From contig QEOQ01000515.1 of NCBI GenBank assembly GCA_010279815.1, forward strand, positions 417,860-481,859: DNA of 64,000 nt, in the 5' to 3' direction. A model generated the notes under the pieces. It worked only from the letters and a program-made list of their open reading frames with translations, had not been told where the DNA came from and did not search any database. Within the stretch, counting starts at the first letter, position 1. Every line of letters begins with the position of its first letter. Position numbers and translations under genes: made by a program. The stretch is from Brachionus plicatilis. Lineage: Eukaryota; Rotifera; Eurotatoria; Ploima; Brachionidae. This document shows, one piece after another, positions 12,901 to 24,900 of the stretch.

Positions 12901-15900
12901 TTGTTCATTTTATTAATTTTATTTAGCAAAAAGAGTTTATGGGCCGCTTTTATGTCGACCCAGTGATAAACACTGCCAATGAGAAACCGCCCAAGTTAAA
13001 ATGGTACAAGCTTTTTCATAGCCATAGCACGGCCGGAGATATTCTTGCTTCGTTTGAGCTAATTCACTTAGCAGATGACAAAATGAGACCGTCCGCTGCC
13101 AGAGCCATGATTAACTTCAATCTAATTGAGAGTGTTAGTTATACACTTGGGTTTTGGATCAAGAAAGAGCAAGAAATACCAAAATCAATAACACCCAGGA
13201 CTAGACCTTATGTTTTTGAGGCAATGAAATTTTTAAAAAATGGGTAATGTCTACTGTCTGATCAAGTGTTCACATAAACATTTTGGTCACCAAAATTTTC
13301 CTCTGATTAAAAGCAAATTGAAGTTTCAAATCAAATTTTAAGATCAAAAAAAAATTTAAAATTTTAAAACTTAAATACTAAACATTACTGAACACGTTAT
13401 GTCTAAAAATGGTTCAATATAAAATTAACATCCAAAATGATTGATCTATGATTTATTTAACAAAAACAACCAATTCTTTTAATATATAAAGATGGCAAAA
13501 ACCATCTTTATATATTAAAAGAAGTTAATGGAAATAACTTTGAAAAAATTACATAATTTTTTTTATAAATATTAAAACTTTATTATAGAATTTAATTTAA
13601 ATAATTCAGATTAAGTTAATTCAGAAATTCATAACTTTTATATTCATTTTTTCATTCATTTACAGTCAATCCTCGGTATAACGAACTACTTGGGCGGAAA
13701 ATTCGGTATTCGTTATATCGAATTTCGTTATATCGAAATTCCCATATAAAATGATAGGGACCAAACAATTTTTAAACAAAATTTTATTGATAAAAAAATC
13801 TAAGATAAAAAATGCGAAATAAAACAACTAGTTAATTTTTTTGAAAAAAATCGGTAACAGATGGTTGCTTGGTAAAGCTACTTTCAATTATTAAATTTTC
13901 AATATTAAATAAAAAATTAATTACATTAGAATTATCATCTTTTTTGGTTAAAAAAAATTGTTTCAGTTCATTTATTCTAAAATAGTAGAAATTGTAGAAG
14001 CATTAACGTTGTATTCTTTGGCCAACTTTGAAGTGGTTATTTTTTGCTCAATATGCTTTTTTATAATATCTATCTTGACTTCAAGAGATATACATTTTCT
14101 CTTTTTGCAAACTTGTTTTTCATTCATTTTTATCAATTAGAAATTTTAGATAAACAATAATTAGTAATTGTCAAGTATTTATTTACTATTTTTTATTATC
14201 AAGGTCATAGTGAGTGAATCGAGCGAAATTTTAGAAATCAATATAAAATTTTATTGGTTAAAAATATGAAAAAATATTGCAATTTTGGAGTGAAAGATTG
14301 AATAATCTATTATAATTTTATTTATATCTAATTAAAAAAAAAAGTAAAACGAAAATAAAATTCCGCTCAATTTACATTGAATTCACTCAAGATGTGTTAA
14401 ATAACGAATGTCATTTTTTTAAAATTCGTTATATAAAGGTTTTTTTCTTAAGAAAAGAATTACTCGTTTTTTTTTTCTTAGTTCGTTATATCGGGATTTC
14501 GTTATAAAGAGGTTCGCTGTGTCAAAGAAAATTAGCAATCTCTTTCCTTTATAAAAAATCGGTTCCTGGATTCATATTCGTAATATAGAGGAGTTCGTTA
14601 TATGGGGGTTCGCTATACGGAGGATCGACTGTATTAAAACTTAAATAATTTTATTTTTCCACTAAAAAAAATTTTAAATTTTAAACATTAATTAATCTTT
14701 AAAAGTTTTTATTAAAATCAATCAAAAAATTTAAACCTATCAAATAAAAGGGATATTTTAAAATTTTAAAATTTTATTAAGTAATTGCTTGGAAAAATTA
14801 ATTGCATTTTTTTATATCGATCTTTTGATCTTGATCTCAAACACTTCAATTTGCCGATTAAAAAATAATTTTTTCTATAAAAGCAATTTAAAAATATTAA
14901 ATTTATTTTGAATTAAAAAAAAAATTAATTTATCTCTAGTAAAGTATGATCTTTTTTAAATTAAGATTTAAATTCACAACAAAATTATTAACTGGTAGAG
15001 TTGACCGAAGAAGCTAATTTAGCTGCTAAAAAATTCTTTAGCAATTCTCAAATTGGGTGTTCTGTACCATTTTTGGTGAATTTAAAAAGCTGTTAAATCG
15101 GGTCCTGCTAAACACTGATCATTAATATTTGAAAATTTTCTGATATTTAAATATCTCAAAAACTATACTTCCTGGACTTAAACTAATATCTTAAAGCTCG
15201 TAATGGTGGTCAGTTGAGATTCAACAGGGAGTCAGTATTTTAAAATTTAAAAAAAAATTAAAAATGGAAAAAAATAAATCTGGCATTATAATAATAATAA
15301 TAATAAGCTACGGCAGAATTTAAATTCTTACTAAAAAATATAGATTTTTCTGTAAGTTTTAAAAGGTGAAACAAGCAATGTTTCATTTAAAAGTCCAGTT
15401 TTAAAAAACTTAAAGAAATATTTACCAATAAATTATTTTTTTTAATCAAATTGTATGTTAATCTAGAATGGAAAATTAAATTTTTGTTATTCTTAATTTT
15501 CAATTACTTTAGCCAGTCTAAACATGCAGGTTGTATTTCTATACAATTCAATTATTTAAATTTATTTAAGTTGTGATAACAGAATTTTAACATTTAAATA
15601 AATAAATTTACAAATTGCATAAAAAATTCCAATTAGAATGTATCAAAAAGATTAAAAAATTGAAATCTCAAAATATTAATATTTTATTTGATCATTAAAA
15701 TTTCTTTTGTTTATAAATAATAACTTTTATATTTTGAATTTAGTGAAACTCTTTTTTAATGTTGTTTCATCATCAAAGTTTAAAAAGTTCTAATTATTAA
15801 TCTAAACTTGTGAAAAAGAATTTTATTTTGTAAATTTTGGAATATTTGGTTGAAAATTCATAATGCCTAGAAATTTTGACAAAATATTAATTTAATTTTG

Positions 15901-18900
15901 AAAAAGCCTAGAAAATTTCAAATAGAATAAAAAATATTTTTTCTTTGTAAAAGTTTTGTTTTCAAAATTTTTGGTTCAGTGTTTTAGCAGGACCCGATAG
16001 ATTGAATGAAAAAGAAACAAAAATAAAACGCGTTCTAAAATTTTTTTTATAAATTTGAAAATTTTAACTTAAAATATGTTCACATTTTGCAATTAAAATT
16101 TTTGAACACTCGATCACCTAGTCGACATAACCCAAAAAATTTGAAAAAAAAAATATTTTTAATCTCTAAAAATTTCTAGATTTTCTACTGGGGTTTGCGC
16201 AATATCCAAGACACCAACTATATAACATTTGGTCAGCAAAAAATATGTGTTCAAATTCAAATTGGAGATGAGGTGCTCGACCCGAACATCATTGAAAAGT
16301 GTACTACAAATAGTAATTTTTCGCTGACACATCGCAGATACGAAATAGTAAGTCCTTGAAGAAATGTCAACAAAACAAGATCTAATTTTGTTTAAGCAAC
16401 TTCCTGAAGAGGACGAGTACAAGCCACATTTGAACATTCGCTGTGAATGCTACGGCTCATTTTTTTTCTACACCTCAATGCACAAGGAACTACAAACAGT
16501 TGAGAAACAATTTAGCAGAAAAATACTAATTGGATCATGTACCATTAAGTCAATTGGAAACTATTGTTACAGCAATGACCAACTTAAAGAATTTTGCCGC
16601 ACTAGTAAATAAAAAAATTTTTTCGGGTCTGTCAATTTCATGATCTATAGATCTATGAACTTTAGGGAAGAAGATTAAAAAAACATATAAAATGTTAATC
16701 TTTAAAAACAAAACATAAAGAAAAAATTGAGATTTTAACTTTGTAAAAGAGTGAAGTAAAACCTAAATTCGAACATAATTAACTTAAAATGTGACTAAAA
16801 CATATACACTTTTTGCTAAATGTGAATAAAACATAAATGACTAAATAAATTATTCAAAAAGTGAATAAAACATATCGAAAAAAAAAAAAAACTAACTTGA
16901 AATTATTTTGAAGAAAAGTGATTAAAACATAAACCTTTAATTTAGATATTTAATTTTTTTTTCAACCATGAAAAGAAAAATCGAATGGATCGAATCTAAA
17001 ACAATCTAAAACAAAAAAGCGAAATGACACGAAATAGAATAATATATGTTTTTTTCACTTTTTTTATTGATCAAATTGACTTAAATTTTTTTTATACTTT
17101 GTATAAATTTATATGGTTTGGATCACTTTTTGATAAATTTAATTTATGTTTTATTCACAGAATTTAAAAATAAGTATATGTTTTGATTCGCATTTTTATA
17201 AAATAAAAATAGTTTTATGCTTGATTCACTTTTTATATGTTTTAGTAACATTTTATATGTTTTTTTAATCTTCATCCGAACTTTAGATCATATTTTTTAT
17301 GTTAAAAATTTTTATTGCAAATTTTGTGAACAAAAATGATAATATTCAAAAAAAATCCGATCATTATTTTTTCATTAAATTAGATCACAAAATTTCAAAA
17401 TTGTGATAAAAAGTTTTACAAATTTCATTAAATTAAATTACATTTTCCAAAAGTTGTTTGCTTTTTTTCTTAAAAATTATTTAAAATTGAAATTTCGAAA
17501 ATGGACTTCAAAGAGATTTTTCAATTGGAACGATTAGAGCAGATTAATTTTTTGATGTCTTTTAGTTTGTTGGACCATATTTGTTTTTAATTGTTTTTGA
17601 TTAAAAACATTCAAATTGTTTCAAATTGGGCAAAATGAAAATATTGTTACATTTTTACATTTTCATATTTTTAGATGTTTTTGATTTTCAGAAAATAAAA
17701 AAAAATCTTCTAAATTATTTAGTTTCTAAAATTAAAAATAAAAATTTTATGAAAAATTGCACAAAAAATCTAAAAATATGAAAATTTAAAAATGTAAAAA
17801 TGTAAAATTTTCTACATTTTGCCTCAAATTGAATGTAAAATGCAAAAAAGACAGATTCTTGGAGTTGCACAAAATGCTGTAGATTTTATCAGATTTGTTT
17901 TTAAGTCCAAAATTAGAGTCCAGTATTGGACTTGACTTGTGACTTTTAAAAAACTCTGTATTTTATTCTTAATTAAAATGTAACTAAAGCTACATATAAT
18001 TTAAGAAGTAAATAAAAAATAATATTTTTTAAACATATTATATTGCATATTTTTTCATCTTTTAATGAAAATTTTCATACAATTAAAAAAAATGGGAGTT
18101 AATTTTGCAGTCTTATTACATCAAAATAGAATATTTAGTTTTCATTGTTTTAAAGTAAAAATCTTTAGATTTTTTTTTTTAAATAAGAAAATAACTTTTA
18201 AAAAAGACAAGCATTTTATCTGATTTACTTATTTTCTAATTTGATTATAAAAATTATTGGAAAAAAAATAATCAAAATACTCTAATATTTTAACATCTCA
18301 GACATTAAAAGTTTTTAAAAGGAAATTTCTGAATTATTTTTAAAATTTTTAATATTAACACGGTGATTTAGTTTTGTATTTCAAATGGTATTCTTTGAAA
18401 ACAAACACACTACCTCATTTGATTTTTATAAAAAATACTTTTTTACGGAAAAAATACTCCCATCATTTTATTAAAACTAAGTGTTTTTTTGATGGATTTT
18501 TTTTTTTTTAAAGATACCTTTTCCAGGAGATAATGAATTATTTTAATATTGCTTGGGCATTTGAAATTTTAGATAAAGATCTTTTTTATCTTGAAACATT
18601 TCATGGTTTATTGAATAAAAAATAAATTAGTTCAAAAATGGAACTTTTTTTTCCACATTAAATAAGCCATTCACATAATTAAAAAATTTAGAGTGCCATG
18701 TTTCCAGATTGATTTTGAATATTATTTTAAAAGACTAATTAATATTTTTAACTTTAAAAAAATTAATTTACTATATTTCATATATAAGAAATTAATTTTT
18801 TTATGTATAAAACAATAACTCGCATCTATTTAAAATTGTATGAAAATTTACCATATATCATATTATATTATATATTTAATATAACGGGTTTATTAATTTA

Positions 18901-21900
18901 AATTCAATTATTTTTCATCAAATCCATGTATAACTATTAAAATTTATATCATGTTGTAGCTTAGGTTCTTAGCTTTTAAATGATATACATTATATAGCAA
19001 CTTCAAATTAAAATCGTTGAAATATTTATCAAAGAAAGGGTAATAAAACTCTTAAAAAAGTGCTTTAAATCAAACTCGAATATTAGTTAGTCACTCATTC
19101 AATAGATAATTCTCTATTCAATATGTGTGTAAAATTTTAGGTCTATGTTTAATTCTGGTCGAAAGATATTTGAAAAAAACGATCGTTTTACTCAATTTTC
19201 ACTTTTTTCATAAAATCTTAAAATTTTTATGTTTTTTTAACATAACTCCCTCAAAAATCATCCGATAAAAACAAACAATAGCTCATTTTAATCAAGCTAA
19301 CATTTTCTAAAAATTGATATATCAAACTGGTATTTGAATTTTATTGACCACCGAGGACAACTTAGGGTCAGGGTATGTGTTACATCTGAGCATAGTGCAT
19401 GTGAAAAAATAAAAATTTCAAAAAGCCATTATTATTTTCCAAAAATAGACAAAAATTTGTATCAGACTGTAAATTTTCATAATTTTGATAAGACTTTGAA
19501 ATAAAAATGGCCGCCTTAATAACTACATGGAACGGCAAAAAATTCATGTGGCCGCCTTAATAACTACATGGGACGGCAAAAATTCATGTGGCCGCCTTAA
19601 TAAATACATGGAACGGCAAAAAATTCATGTGGCCGCCTTAATAACTACATGGAACGGCAAAAAATTCATGTGGCCGCCTTAATAGTCTGATTTAATGTAA
19701 AAATCATGATCTAATTTTTTTTAATTTTATTTTTTGTTCATACAATAAAGATAAAAATAGAAATTTTTACATAAAAAAAATGATCTAAAGTTTATAAAAT
19801 TTACGAATTTAAAATTTTTCGGGTAAAATTTGTGATCTATAGATCATGAAATTGACAAGATCCTTTTCGGGTCTTGTCAATTTATTTTGATTTTATTTTA
19901 AAGAAGATTTAAACCGTAATTTTATTCACTCGATTAGTCTTGACGACTCACTAAGAAGAGAGAATCTGGTGCTTCGACGTTTTAAAAAAAATATCAGGAA
20001 AAAAAAGGTGGTCCACTATGATCCCGATTTGGACCTGGACTACTTGGACTGGTGGTCCAAGTACTTTACTTCAGTAGCAAGTGAAAACGAGCACAAAAAA
20101 AAAAGCTCGGACAAGGAGGACACTTCTGAGGAAGAGGCTGATCTGGAGATGACTGTGCCGAGAAAAAAAAGACGCGAACGACGCGGTTCCTTTGTTTCCC
20201 TCAAGCAAAAGAGTAAAAAAAGAAAAAAAAAATTTTAAATAATTTTTATTATTTTAAAGTCTCAATGCAAAGTGAAATAAAACGAAAAAATACTGACAGA
20301 AAACAAATTCAAAAAATTCAAGTTTTCGACTGTGAGCTGGAGAAAAAATTCACTCTGAACGAAACAATTGATAGATTTAGTCTGATAATTGGCAAAAATC
20401 GTCCTGTAGTCCAACAAGACGGCATTCAGTGCTTGTTCAAAGGAAAATTTATGCTTTATGACGAAAAAAATTTGTCAGAAGATGTGGCTCAATATTTGTC
20501 CATGAACGGCGGCTTTCTTAAACGAATGCCTCCTAATTTACCAGTTAAACTCAAGGTACATTTATATATTGTCAAAGTATCAATAGTGAATCCGATACAC
20601 TTGATCGGTAAATTTGAACCTTTCATTTGCATTCAGAATGGCGACAATCAAATTGAAGAAAAATTCAAAAATGACTCAATTGAGCCTTTAATTGGAAAGT
20701 AAGATATTTTTTTATTTATTAATTGAGTCAAGACTTTTTGTTTTACCCCCCTGTAAATTAAAAATAAAAAAATTTTTTTTCAAATAGGATAAATGACCGG
20801 CTTCTTAGATCTAGGTCTCTTCTCCGGGCTAAAGAATAAATATTTTATTTAAATCGGCCATTTGAATTTTTGTACAGATAAAACAAAAAAAAAATATTAA
20901 GGCTACCAAAGCTTAAGTTTTGAAGGACCTAAAGATGTTCTGTAAATTGTAGCAACTGAAACATCCTTTGTACCACCAGTATACTGATTCTGCAAAACTC
21001 TGCAATAAATCTGCAAAGCTCTGCAATAAATCTGCAAAACTTTGCAATAAATCTGCAGAACTCAGCAAATAGTAAATTTTGGATATTACATCATATTAAA
21101 AATCCAATTTAACTTTTAGTGGTGGTACAAAGGATGCATCAGTTGCTACAATTAACAGAACATCTTTAGGTCCTTCAGAACTTAAGCTTTGGAATTTTTA
21201 ATATTTTGTTTCTGTTTTTTTGTACCAAATTTCACAATGACATTTAAATAATTATTTTGTTTTATTATATTATATTATTTAATTTTATTTTAAATAAAAA
21301 AAAATATAAAAAAATTTAGAGATTTTAAGGAAAAATTTTAAAAGAATTTCAATTTATAAAATAAAAACGCAAAAGATGAAATATTTTTTGATAATATAAT
21401 ATTTTAGAATTATTTTTTAAATCATACATCTTAGTCATCTTTTTATTTCCAACAGCAAAAAATTAAAAATGTATAGAAGGATCATGTTCTTTTAAATTAA
21501 GATAATAACAATAAAAATATATATAAGCTACAGCAAGACTAGCTTGCGGAGGTAGCCTAATAGGAAATTATTTTTCAAGTCTCTTTTTGTAGAAAAATTG
21601 CTTGAAATTTTTACTTCAAGATATTAAATTTTAATCTTGAATTTTTAATTTCAATCTGAGAAAATAAAAAGATTGATATTTTGCCTTCAAGTAAGAAATT
21701 AAAAAAAATTTAGGCATTTCGAAGTTTCATTTTTTAATTATGAAATATAAAAAAAAATTCAATGTTTCAAAATTTAGTGCGTTTAACAACCCTAGCAAAT
21801 ATACAATCAAAGAACCTTAAGTTTTATTTTCAAAAATTAATAAATTTTAATCAAAAAATATTGAAATACTAAATCAAATACAGTTCTGCTACGATACCTA

Positions 21901-24900
21901 AAATTCACCATATTTTACGTAAATTATGGTAAATTTACGGTATTATACAATAAAAATGTTATTGTTTTTATCATATTAATGTGTGTTTGAATTGATTTTG
22001 TACTTATTTTTATTAAATTTATGGATAATTTTATATGAGCAATATTAAAACATTAATTTTCAAAAATTTAAAAAAAAAAAATAGAATATAATAATAAAAA
22101 TTCCATTGTTCCTTTTTTGCTGAATTTTTACCATTTTTCACCTTTTTTACAAAAATTTACCGAAATTTACGTCAATTTTCGTCAAAAAATTCAATTCAAA
22201 AATTTTATTCGTTTTTCAAAAATTCAAAAAAAAATTTTTCATGAAAATGGTTTTTTTTGAAAAATTTTGGAATTTTTTTTTCACTGAATTTTACAATAAT
22301 AATCGGTAATTTACGATAGTTATCGTTATTTTACGAAAAATACCTTTTCTTAGATTACCATATTTTACGGTAAATATTGTAAAATATCGTGAATTTACCA
22401 TAATTTACGTAAAATATGGTGAATTTAAGGTATCATAGCAGCACTGTACAATATTTGATTTGAATTTGAATTTTCTCAGTTTTTTAAATAAAATTTATAA
22501 AAAAATTAATTTTACGTAAATTTTTGTAAATTTTCTTAAAAATTCATTTTTTTACCAGGTAAAATTTGGTAAATTTTTGTAAAAAAAAGTAAAAAATGTA
22601 AAAAAATGTAAATTTCTCAGATTTTATTAGAATTTTTTTTCAAATTTGTATTAAATTTTTTTTAGTGATTTGACTATTCTTTTCAATCACTATATCAATT
22701 ACCTTTAATACTTGATTGGGGTTAAAAAAAAATGAAAATTATGAAAATACCTTTTTTAAATGGTTTATTTAAGACTGATTTGTGTTTTGGGTCATTATCT
22801 TGATGCAATTTAAAATTAAATGAATTATTTTCAGACACAAATGAGAGTAAATATTATCTTTATAAACAAAAATTTAAACTAAGAAACTAAAGAGTTAAAT
22901 AAAATTCTCATAACTTTAAATTTTTTTACAAAAATTTACCAAATTTTACCTGGTAAAAAAATGAATTTTTAAGAAAATTTACAAAAATTTACGTAAAATT
23001 AATTTTTTTATAAATTTTAGTTAAAAAACTGAGAAAATTCAAATTTTAATAAAAATCGTTTTTTTACTTGGTAAAATTTGGTAAATTTTTTAAAATTGTT
23101 TATAAAACGTTTATTAACGTAATATTACTATTCTATCTTTACGTAAATTAACGTAATTTGACGTAAATACACGTAAAATTCACTGTAAACTTGCCGACTA
23201 AAATTAATGTAAGACTAAGTAACAAAAAAAATAATTTTAAATGTATTTTATTTGAAAAAAAAAAATTAAAAAAAATGAAAATTTTTCCAAAGGAGCTTTG
23301 AATTGGAAGCAAATCTGCCAGACCAATCTCAGCTGACAATTTCGATCAAGAACTGGAATTTTCTGGAAGGCACAGAGCTAATAGGCGAAACAACCATTGA
23401 TTTAGAAGATCGTCTCTACTCAAAATGCTATGCCACTTGTGGTTTGCCAAAAAAATTCGACCTAAGCGGCTACAACGCTTGGCGTGACTGTCACCTACCC
23501 AAGGACCTGCTGTTCAAAATGTGCCGAAAATTCAGTCTCCTAAAACCATCATTTACAAACAACAAGCTGATAGTCTACGACCCAAAGGATCATCCGGTGT
23601 TTTTTCCAAGCGATCCGGATGACCAAGTGCCCGACCTGAGTCAAGAGTCCGACTCGGATGACGATGACAACGAAGAATTCAAAATCATCAAAATCAACAA
23701 GCACGAACAACAGTTGGCTTTGGATGCGCTAAATAGCTGGAAAAAAATCACCAAGGTGGACCTAATACCTGAGCATGTTGAAACAAGATCTCTGTACAAC
23801 CCGGAGGCTGGACCCGAGTTGGAGCAGGGAAAAGTTCAAATGTGGATAGACATGTTTCCCATGGGCAACTACAAAACAAGCGCTGTGCCCAAGCCAGTTG
23901 ACATAACATTGCGCAAGCCCAAAAAATTCCAGCTCAGAGTGGTCATAAAGCGGACCAGAAATGTCATTTTGGACGACACAAATCCAATAACGGGAGAGAA
24001 AAAAAGCGACATTTACATAAAAGGCTTTTTGTGTGACCAGGAAAAAGTGTACCAGTCAACCGATGTTCACTACAACTCATTCAATGGCTCTGGTGATTTC
24101 AATTGGAGATTTGTGTTCGATTTTGAGTATTTGCCAGCGGAGAAAAAAATTGTCCTTAGTCAGAGGCAAAAATTTGGTCTTAGTGTTATTGAGGGCAAGA
24201 GCAGGCCGATTGTAAATTTGCATTGCTATGACGCGGACAACTTTTCATCAGACGATCTGCTGGGAACCTTGGAGCTTGACTTGTCCAAATTTAGTCAGGG
24301 AGCTGGCTCGGCAGAGATTTGTTCGCTCAAGATGAAAAATGACCCCAAATGGCCCAGGATTAATTTGTTCAAGAGAAAGTTTTACAAAGGCTGGTGGCCC
24401 TTTGAAGCCATCGATGGAACACTGGCTGGAAAGTTGGAGGCCGAGTTTCAGATATTGAGCGAAAAGGAAGCCGAGACCAATCCGGCTGGACGTGGACGGG
24501 AACCACCGCAGCCTCTTGAAATTCCAGAGTAAGTTGGAAAATCTTAAATTTGGGCAATGTGAAATTTTAGTACAAAAAGTAAAAACTTTATAATTTTTTT
24601 TTCTAATTGTGCAAAAATGGTTCTGCAAAAAGTACAAATTTGTACAAAAGAATTCCAAGCTCTGCAAAAACTCTGTAATTTATTGTATAGTTTAACACTA
24701 GAAAGCCCGATTTATTTTATACCTGACCCGTTTTTTAAAAGTCAAAGATTAAATGTCAAAATTCTTGTTATTTAATTCTAAAACATAAATAAAATTGTGA
24801 GGCTGGGGGATAGTTAAAGTGGATCGTTGTTTGATATTTTCTTTATTATATCTCTATCAATAAAAATGTAGCGACTATTTATAATAATTCTCCTTAATTA

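Larger units (their letters stand above)
16630..19857. repeat. Long-range inverted repeat spanning most of a ferlin intron
   Basis: TGTCAATTTCATGATCTATA (running to 16653) recurs inverted at 19834-19857. Both are next to TTTTCGGGTC (16620-16629 and 19864-19873). Either a 3.2-kb element with internal insertions or two related solo ends. No transposase-like frame is visible between them; the interval holds the repeats at 16668, 17629, 17890 and 19508. Confidence 0.5.
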
